Assembly: GCF_020360975.1 (NCBI RefSeq)
Contig: NW_025408668.1
Span: 1,302,001 to 1,366,000, forward strand
Direction: 5' to 3'
DNA from: Hirsutella rhossiliensis
Taxonomy: Eukaryota; Ascomycota; Sordariomycetes; Hypocreales; Ophiocordycipitaceae
DNA: 64,000 bases
In this document: positions 1 to 12,500 of the stretch, piece after piece
How positions within the stretch are numbered: position 1 is the first letter of the stretch
Layout of the letters: every line of letters starts with the position of its first letter
Position numbers and translations under genes: made by a program
Notes under the pieces: model-generated
Databases searched by the model: none
What the model was told of the DNA's origin: nothing
The model's input: the letters and a program-made list of their open reading frames with translations, nothing else

Positions 1-273
1 CCATATTAACACTCCGTACGTCCTTAGAACTGCGTGCTCTAGAGACGCCTCGCCGTACGCTCTTTATGCAGCTTCCTGAACGTCCCAGGAATCATACCTC
101 AATTGCGGGCCAACGCCACATCAGCCATTATCAACCTTTGTTCGTGTAAAGCAGCCACGAGCGGGTCCCCGTCCTTCGATTCACTGACCAAACTCTGCTC
201 TGTGAATTTGCACTCCAACAATGGCACCTGGGCCACCTTCTACCCTCTGTTCATCCCATGTCCACCTCTTGCC

Positions 274-1716
274 ATGGCCACCTCATCCAGGGACGTGGAC
301 GCCGTTGACCGCGAGACCGAGGCTTACAACGAACTCATGGACAACGGCGGCCGGCCGTCGCACCCGCTCGAGCTGCTCCAGACCATTGTCGAAGCACCCG
401 GCGAGTATCGTGATATCCTGTCCTACTGGCAGAGCCACCCAAATCAGTGGCAGGTCTTCCGCAAGCAGTTGTCAGCCTGGAAAAATTTCCAAGCCTTTCA
501 GATGAGATCGAGGGAGGCACCGAAGTTTTTCCCCAACTACGTCTACAGCGTCGAGGCCGACTTGGCCCGCAACGGCTTCAACTGCCCCACGTCGTCTGTT
601 TCCATGTCCGTTGCCCTCAAGCACGACCTGAGCCTCCAAGGCAAGTTGGAAACTTGGATTGAGTATTTGTGTTACCTATATCGCGAGCAAGAGCTGCGCC
701 AGGAGGATTTGGACCAGCATAGAGGAGGCTACGGGATTGCCTTGCGCGATCTGCGGGAGTCTGGCGTTCTGGGGACGCACGAGACGGACGAAGACACGCT
801 GGAACGTCTCAGCGACCCGGCGGGCATGGAGACGGCCCGACTCATGGTCGAGAGGTGCCGCCACACCAAGTTTGCTGGTGGCAATCCTAAAAGCGAATCA
901 AGAGAAACCCGGAAGATTCTGAAGCGCATTGACAAGCGGATTGACTGCATGACCCAGTTCTCCAGGGACAGTTGCCAGTACCGCTCCGCGCGAGACGCCA
1001 TCGATCATCACGGGACGCTGGTCCGCTGGGTTCTCGCGCAAATCTCCCTGATCGGCAAGGAGACGCGGGCGGCGGCTCCAGAACAAGGTCCCTCTACCTT
1101 TGAGTCGTTCTTGAGACTGCCGTGCGAGATCCGGCGCCAGATCTGGCTCGAGAGCCCCCCCGTCGGGCCCCAGGCGCATTTCTTCGACATAATCAACCAC
1201 CCGCGCAAGCGCAACATGGCTCACCTCTGGTCGTCCAGCGAATTCGGCGTGCGCGCGACACGGGCGCGAGACTCGGGCTACCTCCCTGTTTACGCCCTGC
1301 TGGCAGCGTGCCGAGATTCCCGGCTCTTGGTGGCAGCGCACTACAGACAGCTGGGTGGTGGTGCCGGCGCCAATGAGGCACATGACAGGTGGTGCGAGCC
1401 CGAGAATCCATTCGGCAACTTCGAAACCTTTAATTGGATTCCCGCCCATGACCTCGTCGTCCTGTGCTTCCCGCCCCGGCAGGCCCAGCTGCCGTCTGCC
1501 AACGCCCTGACCCTCGACCGGGGGCCAGCCCGCCGCGTCGGCATCCTGGTGACCGAGGAAATGTACTTCCAATGGGGATATGGTCTTGATTACAATGGCC
1601 GTCGTCCCGAATCAACGGGGAACGGCTGGAACCAGGGCCCGGTCCAGGAGATATTCCCTGTTCAAGTACCCGACCACGACGGGTCGCAGATCGGGTTGAT
1701 CCCCGATTATCTCTAA
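274..1716 (+). CDS. 2EXR-domain protein (480 aa)
   Basis: The protein is unnamed and of unknown function. The 2EXR family is a large, fungus-specific group recognised by an F-box-like opening. That motif is seen here from about residue 276 as FESFLRLPCEIRRQIW, followed by ESPPVGPQ. The N-terminal ~270 residues are mostly helical and charged and match nothing I recognise. I chose the ATG at 274 because it lies in a strong GCCATGGCC context. The frame is open further upstream, but only through a non-ATG codon at 103. No intron is needed. The gene is convergent with the P450 downstream, 711 bp away. Members of this family are often species-specific and vary a lot in number. A protein-interaction role is only inferred from the F-box-like motif. 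Confidence 0.62.
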   Translation: MATSSRDVDAVDRETEAYNELMDNGGRPSHPLELLQTIVEAPGEYRDILSYWQSHPNQWQVFRKQLSAWKNFQAFQMRSREAPKFFPNYVYSVEADLARNGFNCPTSSVSMSVALKHDLSLQGKLETWIEYLCYLYREQELRQEDLDQHRGGYGIALRDLRESGVLGTHETDEDTLERLSDPAGMETARLMVERCRHTKFAGGNPKSESRETRKILKRIDKRIDCMTQFSRDSCQYRSARDAIDHHGTLVRWVLAQISLIGKETRAAAPEQGPSTFESFLRLPCEIRRQIWLESPPVGPQAHFFDIINHPRKRNMAHLWSSSEFGVRATRARDSGYLPVYALLAACRDSRLLVAAHYRQLGGGAGANEAHDRWCEPENPFGNFETFNWIPAHDLVVLCFPPRQAQLPSANALTLDRGPARRVGILVTEEMYFQWGYGLDYNGRRPESTGNGWNQGPVQEIFPVQVPDHDGSQIGLIPDYL

Positions 1717-2427
1717 GGCCCTTCGCGGTGGAGGCGCATCGAGCAGCGAACAAACAACTGGGACCGGCCAAGCCGTCTCGAACAATGGTGACGCCGGGTC
1801 AACAGCTACCGGCGGTGGAGGAGGCATCAAGACGCTTCATGTCATCGTCGAGGGGTTACAGAGCTTTCACAGGGCATCCAAAGGCGGACGCATAACGAGT
1901 GTCTCGCCCTACGGCCGCCTGAGTTGGTTTTTCCAGAGGCCACTGCCGTACTTGAGGGTGAACGAATGGCGTCGTGTTGGTGGGAAGCCCCGGGTGCGGC
2001 CCGTGCCGGGCAAGCCTGCGGAGGTGCAGAACGGGCAAGCGAAGCAGCCACGAGGAGTCTGGTGGCTTGGCTCGTCTGAGAGCAAGGTTCTGGCAGAGCC
2101 AGCCATGTATGATGTGGTGGAAGAAAACTCAGTGGGTTGGCTCTTAGAGCTAGCCGGGACGATTGGGACCTTTTGTGGGAGCAGAGAGTGGCCTGAGCTT
2201 GAGCGCAGCTTCGTGTTGGGCTTGGTGGAGGGATGATGGACAAGCAGGCCAGTAGACTTAGCGGTCCAGCTGAAGATGATAGGGAGTCGTTGAACGCGTG
2301 TAGTCCAGGAACTTGACAAATGATTGTTGCGCCGATGATTTTGAAATCGCTTGGCGCAAGCAGGGCTTAGAGTAGACATGGAGGGCTGGGTAGTCTTCTA
2401 ATTCGCACGGTTTCCAATATAAGCAGA
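1717..2427. other. Convergent intergenic region, no gene seen
   Basis: This lies between the stop codons of the 2EXR gene and the P450. Small open frames occur on both strands, but none has a recognisable domain. It presumably holds the two 3' UTRs. Confidence 0.5.
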
Positions 2428-4158
2428 TCAGAAAAAGAGGCGACGTCTGATGACGACGCGAACGGCCTCCTTAGGACGCATGACGCCGGTGCCGGGGACG
2501 AAGCCAGGCAAAGTCCATGCGCCGCCGCCGGTCGGTTCCATGTCCCACAGGGTGATGAAACAGGCGACGACGCCGAGTATCTCCTTCTCGGCAAAGGTCC
2601 GCCCCTTGCAGATGCCGACGCCGGCGCCCCAGGGCTTGAGCTTGCCATAGCGCGGCACCTTGCGCCCCGTCTGCTCGTCGAGCTCGAGGAACCGATCGGG
2701 GACGAAGCGATCCGGGTCGGGGAAGACGGAGCCGTCGCGCTGGAGGCCGGCGTGCGGGGCCGAGATCCAGGTGCCCGGGTGCAGGTGGTGGCTGTGCTCG
2801 CCGTCGGGAACGGTCACGGGCCGGGACACATACCGGATCGACGTCGGCTCGTTGGCCAAGCGGAACGTCTCGAGCAGGGCCGACTTTAGCAGCGGGCAGC
2901 TGCGTCCGAGCGCCGCGTAGTCGAGCTGGTATGCGTGTGGCGACGGCTGCTGGTTTGTTGCGTTTGGTGTCGTCGAAAAGACCAGGCAGGGCTCGACCTC
3001 GGCGCGCAGGGCCTCGACAAGACCAGGCGTGGAATATACGTAGAGGACGAACCAGAAAATGAGCGGCTGCGTATTGGCGTTCTGGCCCCAGAGGGTGCCC
3101 AGCTCAAGCATGCCGCGCACCGGCGTGGAGACGCCGAAGCGCTCAAAGACGTCGTTTCTCTGGCGGGCCACGAAGCTGACGTCGCTCATGTCGGCGCCAA
3201 AGTCGACGGGCTCGTTTCGCTCAAACTGCTGCAGGCGGCGATAGAAGGCACCGAGGGCTTCATGGAGGCGGGCCCGGGCTTGGAGGCCCTCGCGGAAGGA
3301 CCTGATGGGCAGCCAGGTCGGAGCACCAGCCACGAGCAGGGGAAAGGCGTCGTTGTCAAACTTCCAGAAGTCGTCGAGCAGGCCCGGGTTGCGGTCGAGA
3401 AAGTCTTGGCCGTAGAGCAGGGGGATCGAGATGCAGGCGCCGAGGTCGCGCAGGAGGGCTTCCAGGTCGAGCTCGACGGCGCCTGGGTGGTCGGGGCGGT
3501 CCGGGACGAGGATGGCGACATTGGCAGTCCATTCCCATCGGTGCTGGTGCTCACGGTCGGCCGAGAAGCTGAGCAGGCGGGCAAGCTTGCGGGCGACGTC
3601 GCCTCTCTGGATGGCCTGGGTGGCGGCGGCGTCGTTGACGAAGCCTCGTTCGACGGCGGCCGTCAGCGGGGCGTTGATGAGGGCGAACTGCTGGCGCAGC
3701 GAGGACAAGACGGGGGCCCCAAAGACACGCAGCAGCATGCTCAGCCCCAGCGGGTGGGTGTTGATGGTGTGGTGGCCCTTGGCGAGCAGGCGCTCGATGC
3801 TGGGGAGATTGTACAGGATCTGGTGACGCGGCGTGAGGCCAAACAGCGACCCTTGACGGCGGCGAAGCACGAAGCTGTGTTTGGGCGTCAGCAGGACAGT
3901 CGGGGAGACAAGAGGAGCGCAGACTGACAGCAAGTATGAGGCCAGGCTGTTGGACTTGAGCAGCGCCGAGGTGATGCCAATCTCGAGCGGCACCCACGCG
4001 GGCAACAGCTGCGAACTAGCAGGCCGCCGGCGTCGATGGAGCCACAGCCACAGAACGGCGACGGTAGCGAGGGCCAGGGTCACCGGACTCACCGCGTACA
4101 GGTGACGACCAAGAAGCGATGCTGCTGCCACCGGGTTCGGGACTGCCGTGGCCTCCAT
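2428..4158 (-). CDS. Cytochrome P450 monooxygenase, CYP7/CYP8-like (576 aa)
   Basis: This is a heme-thiolate monooxygenase, probably anchored in the ER by the N-terminal hydrophobic segment around residues 25-41 (LALATVAVLWLWL followed by RRRR). The heme loop reads WGAGVGICKGRTFA, with the iron-ligand Cys near residue 517. The ExxR pair is ETFR at about 430-433, and the PERF-type motif appears as FVPDRF. The I-helix reads LWGQNANTQPLIFW, not the usual AGxxT. Asn at this place and the following aromatic FW are typical of the CYP7/CYP8 (sterol 7-alpha-hydroxylase, prostacyclin synthase) clade and its fungal relatives. The substrate cannot be read from the sequence; a sterol or oxidised lipid is an inference. 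The whole gene is one exon starting at a clear ATG. No reductase or cluster gene adjoins it. Confidence 0.88.
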   Translation of the reverse strand: MEATAVPNPVAAASLLGRHLYAVSPVTLALATVAVLWLWLHRRRRPASSQLLPAWVPLEIGITSALLKSNSLASYLLSVCAPLVSPTVLLTPKHSFVLRRRQGSLFGLTPRHQILYNLPSIERLLAKGHHTINTHPLGLSMLLRVFGAPVLSSLRQQFALINAPLTAAVERGFVNDAAATQAIQRGDVARKLARLLSFSADREHQHRWEWTANVAILVPDRPDHPGAVELDLEALLRDLGACISIPLLYGQDFLDRNPGLLDDFWKFDNDAFPLLVAGAPTWLPIRSFREGLQARARLHEALGAFYRRLQQFERNEPVDFGADMSDVSFVARQRNDVFERFGVSTPVRGMLELGTLWGQNANTQPLIFWFVLYVYSTPGLVEALRAEVEPCLVFSTTPNATNQQPSPHAYQLDYAALGRSCPLLKSALLETFRLANEPTSIRYVSRPVTVPDGEHSHHLHPGTWISAPHAGLQRDGSVFPDPDRFVPDRFLELDEQTGRKVPRYGKLKPWGAGVGICKGRTFAEKEILGVVACFITLWDMEPTGGGAWTLPGFVPGTGVMRPKEAVRVVIRRRLFF

Positions 4159-6207
4159 GGTGACGGTGATGATGGCGAATGTCTCTCGATACCATGCCGG
4201 TGCCTTCCTTGTGCTCTGTGTCCTTCAGGTCTCGATGAATCTCTCGATGAATCGGATACTTGAAGATTGAGCGGCGTCGAGCCGCAGACCGTTGCCGAAT
4301 CAGCAAAAGGGGGCAGCCAAGAGTGAAAAACGAAGCCCGACCAACGACGATGGTCGCGGGGAGTTACAGGGGCTGGCGCTTACTAAGGACTCGCTGCCAA
4401 TTTCCTTCAGGTGCAGTTGCAAACTCATCCTTCACTTCGTTTTATTCCAGGAGGTCCATTCGTCTTGCCAGTTGGTTTGAAACTCCACCGAGTTGCGGGA
4501 AACGCATCTCTATTGGCCTGTGTAACGACACGTTGAGAGCCTGTAGCCTAGAAGCGTAGCGAGTTGCCGTGCTGGAGAGGGCAGACTGAAACATTGATTC
4601 TATTAAGAGGTGGAAGATAAAGCGAACCTCACTCCGAGGAGATGAACAAGCGGGAATAGCCAGCCAGAAGGATTCTACGTTCTGGCTTGGCCCACCGAGC
4701 CAACCTGGGACACATAAGGCGGGTCAGGGCTTTAGGTTTAATGACATGCGTAAGCTATGTTGCCAAGAAGTATAAGGCCGACAAGGCCGTTTCGGGGGCC
4801 GCTCTATGCTGCCTGGTTTTATGCTATTCCGGTTCTTGTAGTTGACCCAGAGAGCCTCATATTTTGAGGAAACCATCTCGGGCCGGGAAGAAAACTACAT
4901 GAATTAGTTACTGGCAACTGCAGCAAGGAAAAAGAATGAACAGGATGGAGCCTCTCGGTTCACGGATGGTCGCATCAGCTACGATATCGCAACAAGCTTA
5001 GACATCCACTTTTAAGCCAACTTCACACTCGCTCTATCTTGGCCATCTCCGCAGACAACGTGAAATTCTCACTCTTTCTCTGCGCATTCGTCGCTGCCTT
5101 TGGCCCCGATCCCAGTGGGTGGCAAGGGGCAAAGCCGATGGCCAAGTCTCCGTTTCAAAGTAATTAAAGGTCCACGTCGGTTTCGCAATCTTGATCTCCC
5201 TGGTTATTAACCAGAAGCTATAGGCCGGTTACCAGATTGACAGCGAACGACATATTTGTAGCAAGCCCCTAGAAAGAAAGAGTGTGCATAATTCTTACGA
5301 ATAACGCCTGGGACGAGGATCTATCATGTATTTGACAACAGAAACTTGCTCACTTTGGCTTGTTTTGGAAAAGGCACTATCGATACCTCTTACGCATTCT
5401 TTTGTCTCCGACTACTTTCTTGGTCGGTCTTTGTGAATGCAGCATTGACCGTGATGCAATACGATATACGTGACGACAGGTGATGTCTACAAATGATAAA
5501 ACTGTCAAGTATCTATGTCGAAGGTTAACCAAGGGCGTCGCCCTGAACAAGAGGTGCCACGATGGTAGTAGACTGTATGGCGTCATCAAGCAATGCCTAA
5601 ATATAGCCGCGAGTCTTGACAGCTAGACGCCAGCCAACAATATGGCCTCGATGAGGCGGATTCAATGCCTTTGCATACCGAAAGTGGCTCCCGGGAGGAG
5701 GTGGCCTGTTGGTTGTGGCCCTAAAGACACGCGTGAGCTTAACGGCACAATGGTCTGGTACTCTTGAGACACAGCATCTCCCACCTCCTAATTCTTCTTG
5801 TATGTGTGTCAGTCAGAGATAATCGGCGCTGCGACCGCAACACGAAAACTGCCCAGGCGGGTAGTAGCACGGCCCAGCAGAATATGGACAGGCTCAGGGT
5901 GGAGTCACCGCTCTGTTTCATGCGCTTTCAAGTAATAAGAAACTCTTCTCGATGCATTCACATGGTTTTAAAAACGGAACACTTCTATATCTATAATATT
6001 GTATATATTAACTGTTCAGTTTTGTTGTATTATTCCAAGCGGTCCATGAAAAGGGGTTGTTTACACATCAAGACCTTTCTCAACTTTACTTGGAAGTTGC
6101 GCTCAGTCCCGCGCCATCTTCCAACCCCTTTCAGTCGCCAGGCGTTCATTCTTCCCTTTGATCCGCCTATGGCCCTGGGCACGCTTCTCCGTACAAACCC
6201 CATCCCC
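4159..6207. other. 2-kb intergenic region, no gene seen
   Basis: This separates the P450 promoter from the 3' end of the EthD gene. I see only short open frames with no coding character, and no transposon ends or tandem repeats. The first few hundred bases (from 4159) should include the P450 promoter. Confidence 0.45.
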
Positions 6208-6519
6208 TCACGCGGCCCATTGCCCCTTCACATTCCCCTTCAAGATAGCAGGCTCAACGTCCGTGTAGTTCTTGATGTCCGCCAAAATGTCCTTGCCGTC
6301 CTCCTCCAGGGCCTTTTCAAACGCCCCGACGCTGGTCCAGTGCAGGACGCACTGCACCACATGTGGCGAGCCCGGCGTCATCTCGATGGCGCTCCACGAG
6401 CGCAGCCCGTAGCGCGCCCACTTATCGGCCACCATGGGCATGTGCGAGGAGGTATAGTAGGCCAGATTAAAGTCTGAGGCTGAGCTGCGGGGGTACGCAA
6501 AGATGACTATTGCCGACAT
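6208..6519 (-). CDS. EthD-domain protein (103 aa)
   Basis: This small protein belongs to the EthD family, whose members form dimeric alpha/beta barrels. The length (103 aa) is typical. The features seen are an N-terminal beta strand (SAIVIFAYP), the conserved YYTSSHMPMVADKW segment holding the family His, and a second-half pattern ending VEPAILKGNV. The founding member is linked to ethyl tert-butyl ether degradation in bacteria. Fungal relatives include small enzymes of aromatic polyketide metabolism, but many have no known role. The start is an ATG at the head of a clean single-exon frame. The gene stands alone, so nothing nearby indicates the substrate. Confidence 0.85.
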   Translation of the reverse strand: MSAIVIFAYPRSSASDFNLAYYTSSHMPMVADKWARYGLRSWSAIEMTPGSPHVVQCVLHWTSVGAFEKALEEDGKDILADIKNYTDVEPAILKGNVKGQWAA

Positions 6520-9500
6520 GCTCGTGTTATTCGTCGGGGGCAGCCCGTAGCTAGGTAGTAGTTGGTAGTAGTTGGTAACTAGTTGGTTTGCGATGTATGT
6601 ATGCAGATCGTGTGTAGCAGGGGAGCGAGAACAAGAGGGGGGCAGATTTATCGACGCAAGATGATGCTTGATGGGGGCCTGTCTAGAGGGTGGCCCTCAA
6701 GGGGAACCGCGTTATTTCTTGTTTCTGCCAGAGACTGCTACGTTGATGTACGCTCAGCTCGTAATTCGCCGGCAGCGGGGGGCCTCGTGATTCTTCTTAT
6801 AGTCTGCTAAGCTTGCTCTCTGCCTGCAAGCCCTGCCCGCTAGGCCGCAAAGGCGCTACATGCTGCATGAGCGAGGGCGTATTTGTGTGCGGTAAGCTGC
6901 ATTGGCACCCTCTTTTACCCCCTTCCCCTTGTCCGTTGATGGGAGTTTCGGAGTTGAGCTATCATATTTCCCCTCTTACGTCTTGGCAATGACTTGAGGC
7001 AGATGTGCGGATACAATGCCATTCATTCTCGAAGCTGCCTTCATGTCTAACTGCATGTCTAGGCTAATATACTTGCATAAACCACGTTGAGTTCGGGTAT
7101 TTGTTGGCAGGGGAAAATGAGCATGGGTAGAAGACGACGACAGCACTTTTTCGACGCTGTTGGATAGTCTTCTGTGTTGGAAGACTATGCTATTTCTGTT
7201 TCAGATTTGTTACCATCAAATCACTCGTGGCCAAGGATTTGCATCATTCAAGAAACCAGGTCTCGAAACTGGATCGGGCACCGTTATTCCCGAACCTGTC
7301 TCATCGGTATATTCTCAACAAGAGCCTCCTGCTGGGGCTGTACAGTAGAGTCAACGCCGAAGACCAGACGTCATTGGCCTCGACAGTCCGATCACGAGCT
7401 TTCGCTTCCCCCCTACAGATATTCACTCGTTCCTCCCCCCCCTGGGCATCGATTCGGCATACACAACACCTCTCCCCCTTGAATAGCTGATGAGTACGGT
7501 TTCTAGACTAAAGTACACATAGAAAGATACGTCAACGGCCAAATCGAGCCCCTTGATTCTCGCCTTCTGCCGGATTCTCGCCATTTCTCTCGCCCCCCTT
7601 CTGTGGACACCGCGAGCCCCGGGTGCCCTTTGATTTTCGCCGAGGTGCGTGGCCGTCGTCAGCCGACCACGCTCGCAGGACCCTGGCGCTGGCCACACAG
7701 CATCTTTCCAGTTACTTCCAAGGTTGGGGCACGATCGGCTGGGGAAGCGGGACGGATGGATCGGTGGGTAGTGGTTTTGTATTGTGTGTACATACATAAA
7801 ACGCGCATGCAGTATGCGGAGTGACTGACGGCACGATATATGAGCAGGATGCCGGGATCGTTTACGCATCCTGTCGGCCTGGGAGTGTCACGTCCATGCT
7901 GGGATGGGGTCGTTGCGTCAGAAACTGTCAACCGTCGTGTGTCTTTGCGGCTCATCCATCCAAAGGACACGGCATGTGCTCGCCGGTCTGTTATGCGCTT
8001 CTCTTTTTGACGCAGACGGGAAGGAACAAAGCCGGGCCAATATGTACTGTATGCTCATCCGCATCTCCATTTGTCTGTGTAAATATCGCATGTATTCGTC
8101 AGCCTCTCCAGGCTGCCAGAGAGACGTCGATTTTGGGTCCCGTTTTTTCCAGGATGACCATCCGCACCTATAGAGTGGCATATATATGGCCTGGGCATGC
8201 ATGTCTGTATCTTGTAGGCCCGTTTCCCCATGCTGCCGCACTGCGCGGGAGGAAATCCACGGACTGAAATGACGCATGCTGGATACGGGTTGACGGGTCG
8301 CGTGCGTCGCCGTCTGTGTAGACTGAACTGGACCGGGCAAGGGGAGGCCGACGGAGGGAGGGAGCAAACATCAGGCTGGTGATCGGGACGCTGCCCAACA
8401 CGACGGACAGGAGACGTTTGAATCTACTCTCCCGCCTCGGATCCATCTCCTCGCGGATACTGCGTCGGGTGACAAAGGTAGGGTGCCATGTCATTATTAA
8501 TCCTCCGTGATCATGACCGCGGAGAACGACCCAAGTAGAGGCAAAGCGTCTCAGAACTCCGGAAACAGGGTCTCGGCCGAACCCCAACTGCCGCTGGCGC
8601 TGGGGCGAGTGAGGCGCACATCAATTGGCAAACGGGCCGGCCGGTATTCCCCCCATGCCCACTACACCACCACCCACCATCCCTCTCCTGTCAGACACAC
8701 CCGCACACACACTGTCCAAGGGTCGAGCCAATGAGGTCTCTCAGACGGAACAGTTCGTGAGGGTCTTCTGATGCTCCCAGCCAGTCATCAGGCAGCCCAC
8801 CCCTCTCCAGCGAACGGTAGCACGCGGCCCCGCGCGGCGCGAACCTCTCTGCTCCCTGCCTTTCTTGTTTCCCGCCTCTCATCCTCGGCCGGGGTGCCCC
8901 TCCCCCTTTTTTGATGGCGAGGCACGGTGTGACGGTACCGGAGAAGTAGGAGGTTAGGGAACAAGGGGAGACAAGGCCAGCGCTCACGCAGGCCAGGCGG
9001 GAGGTGGAGGGAAAGGGAGGAAGATGGACGGGCTTACTGCAGGTGACCTTGCCGGACAAGCCTCCCGGGAATAAGGAAGATGGCACTCAGCAAGGGACTC
9101 GGCAGCGAAGACATGTATGTAAGTGCTGTATCGCTGTTCGATGCGTGTTGAAGTATGTAAGCCGTATCGGGGAGGTTGCCGAGGGACGTCCGGAGCCGGC
9201 ACGGTGCATAAACCCCAGATGACCCGCCCACGTCCGAGCCCTTGTCGATATCATGAGCGGAATAACGAGTGGATGGACAGTTCATGTGCATACATTACAC
9301 ATTACATGCATGTACCGTACAGTGTGAGCGAACCCTGACGCATCTTGGATTCCTTTGCCTTGGTCGTCTCGTCGTCTGCACTCCCCTTGTCCACCAACGC
9401 AGGCGAGCTCATTGGCCGAGGCGCGCACACCATGACTCTCGACTACGGCGCAAGAATATCCTGATTATGACGTCCTCGTTGCTCTCGGCAGTGCACATCC

Positions 9501-12500
9501 CATGCCTGCTCCAGCCATGGTGCCCACTGCCTTGAGAGCCCCCCCTCCCCCGCCAGCCCCCCCAGAGTCTGTCCTCTCTTTTCTCGTCGCCTCTTTTGTC
9601 CCAACTCTCGAAACAAGGTAGCACAAACAGAGCAGTAATAAGAGAGGGAGGGATGAAGGAAAGGGGCCTTTATCATGGGCTCCCCAGCCGCTGCAAGGCA
9701 TATCAAGCCACAGCCCTGTTTCAGCGCGTCGACTCGGCTCAGGTGAGGCAACTAACCTAATTAATTAAGTATCAAAAGGTGAGCCACCGAGCCGTGCGCA
9801 GACATGTGCCCTCGGATGGGGATGGGGTGGGTGGGCGTCGATTAGAGCCGGGGCTATGTGCTAGCTCACGCCTTGGTGCTGCTCCTGCAAAGTACTCCAG
9901 TTATTCCCCGGGAAAACCTTCAGGGGGGGAAACCTGCCTATCTGAGGAGCAAGTCGAGGACAAGGTAGGTAGGTGGCACAAAAGCATAACGCCACGGGCT
10001 GTTGTTGTTGGAGACGCACGCACATGCCCGCGGGTACCTGCACATGAGCATAGCCCTGAAGCTTTTGTGCGTACGTACAGACTCCGAGGTTGCCAGGTAC
10101 AGTACGAGCTTTGGGGGCTAGAATGTCAAGGTTCGAGGTATCTGTAGTACAGTCGCTGTATATAGAAGTTGTTGATGTTGTTTTAGTCGTGGAGAGGAAG
10201 CGCGAGGACAGGACCACAGTGACAGATGCTCGGTATACGCACGGTACGCCACAGGGCACCTCGTCGTCCGCCACGCCCCCCCTGTCCCGGCCCGTCGACG
10301 GTGGGGTTCTGGAGCAGAAACGCGATGCGTGGAGATTGCCCAAGGCCCGGGCACAGTGCACACCGCGCAGGCGCAAGCCGTCGTCTGCTGTGCTGCCGCC
10401 AAAGAGAAAAATGTGACGAGGCAACGAGGGAGGCGCGCGGCGGTGGCAACTTCGAGCGCCTCGTCCACACTGTGCTTCGAGGCCACGAAGCATCACTCCG
10501 AGGCCAGGCCGTTGCCATGTCTGTACTGGACAGCATGGGCGCCGGATTGGCCAGGTGTCATGTAGAATCGCCCCCCCCTGCCGCTGCCCTCGTCGCGAGG
10601 CCGGCCAACGATGCACTGCGGTAATAAACCCGGCTGCGCATCAACAGACGGCCCCCATTGTCGATTTTTGACAGGCGCACAGCTTGCAAGTGGGTTGTCC
10701 TGGTTGCCTTCGGGCCTCGATCCAGCTGCCTCGTTTGGACTGAAGGCTGCTTTGGAGGAGACAAGAAACAAGCTGTTGCCTCTCTGCGCGGCTGCTACGT
10801 AAACACACTTACTGTACAAATAGGCCTTGTCAAAGCAGCCAACCGCCTGGATGTTGCTTCAGCCAAGGCGGCCCCTCGGCTCTGCTGGTCGGGTCACGAT
10901 GGCTTCGGTTCATAGCACGGGGCAATACGACGTGTCTGTCGGTGGGTGATGGCGTGTCGACGAGTGCAGCCGATGCGCCGGTTGTGCATTTGCATTGGCC
11001 CTTGATCAATATTGGGCACGGGCGGGTGCAATTTTTTTTTTGTTTCCTTGACCTTGGGTGCCTTTGCTTCTCGCCCGCCAACGGCGCCTCTGAACAGCAC
11101 CACTGCCCGTGGCTCGTGCCGTAATTACAGTACCACAGTAAAGGTGCCAAGGGTGCCGTGCCGGGAGTATCGGAGGCCCAATAAATTCGATGACGACGAA
11201 GAATGGAAATCATCGGGTCCGGCGGTTCGGCGACACGTCGGGATTGGTTGGTCGCCATGGGTCGCTGCTGCTGCAACGCACCCTACCGTAGGACGACGAC
11301 GACAACGACGACGACGACGACGACGAAAAATGGTGACACAGATGGAGATGCAGTGCAGTCTGAAAGGCGTGGTTTCGCATCCAAAAATAACCGATGAATA
11401 GCTTTGTCTTTCGTCTTGACGACATGCGAGTGCTGTTGGTCCCTGTTTTTCTAATCTATTATTTTGGCGGCTGAATCAGCAATTAGCCCATGGAACGATT
11501 CTGATTCGCCAGCAGAAACAGAGATAAGGAAAATGAGCGTCAGGTCCGAGGTACAAAGACAGGGAGACAAAGTACCTTTTGCCAGATTGCCGATACCTTT
11601 CCGAGCCCGGCTCCCGGTGGCGCCACCGAAGAGCCTGCCTATCTGGGACATGTACCACCTGCGATCCGTGCTCCCCTGCCTGTGTCACGCACTTGCATGC
11701 ATGCAATCTCGTACTGGCAAGTGGGGCCTCTGTGTCCATGAGACCCCTGCCGTTCCAAGCATTTGGGGATTCTACATACAGTAGGTACCAGGCCGGCATC
11801 GCTCTCTGTAGCCATCGAGACAAGCATCCTTTCATAATAGCCTTGAGTTTGGGGCTCCATCGAGGCGGAACTCGCATACGTATATCAGTAGTACCTACTC
11901 TTGTTCGTAGATGCATGCTCCGCAGGTGAATGTACGTACATGTGTACATGCTGTTCCCACCAGATTGCATGCAACTGTGTTGATGTGACTCTTTGTTTTT
12001 CATGAGACTGCTGGCGTGCTGAAAACCAGAGTCAGGCCCGCCGGCGCCCGAACGGCGGGCTCTCCAAGGCAGGGATGCAGCCCGGTCTAGCAGCGCCACC
12101 GTCTGCTACCGCGCAAAGAGTACCTCCACGCCGCGCGCTGCAGGTACTTGCACCGGTACGGGGCTTTTCTCTGCTTGGTAAAGTACGGCTAACAGTACCG
12201 ACAGTATTAACCGTTGATCTCGTAAGTTCCGCTGCTAGTGCTGTGATGGAGCAAATCCCCGTCTCGGCAAAGAAGTCGGAACCCCGAGGTGCGAGCGCAT
12301 GCGTCTGTCCCCCCTTGCCAACAGGTACCCGCTAGCAGAGCACATCAAAGCCCGTTGCAGCCCGCCTGCAGCTGGCCTGCAGCAGCGTCAGCCACTGCCA
12401 GAGGCAGCAGACCAATGGCGCCGAAAGCACGATAAGCAGCCATGCCCCAAGGCACTTATCAAACCTCGAGGCCTTTACATCATGTTTTGACCCGAGCAGT

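Noticed and set aside
2935..3927. Plus-strand open frame of 330 codons opposite the P450
   Set aside because: Antisense shadow. The minus strand carries the ExxR and heme motifs, and this frame has no real ATG context.
5764..6477. Plus-strand 237-codon frame over the EthD gene
   Set aside because: It overlaps the EthD gene in antisense and has no domain.
2428..6519. P450 plus EthD gene as a small biosynthetic cluster
   Set aside because: 2 kb apart on the same strand, but with no backbone enzyme, transporter or regulator. There is not enough to claim a cluster.
9861..10616. Minus-strand 251-codon frame in the long gap
   Set aside because: It begins at a GTG, has an irregular composition with no hydrophobic core pattern, and shows no motif.
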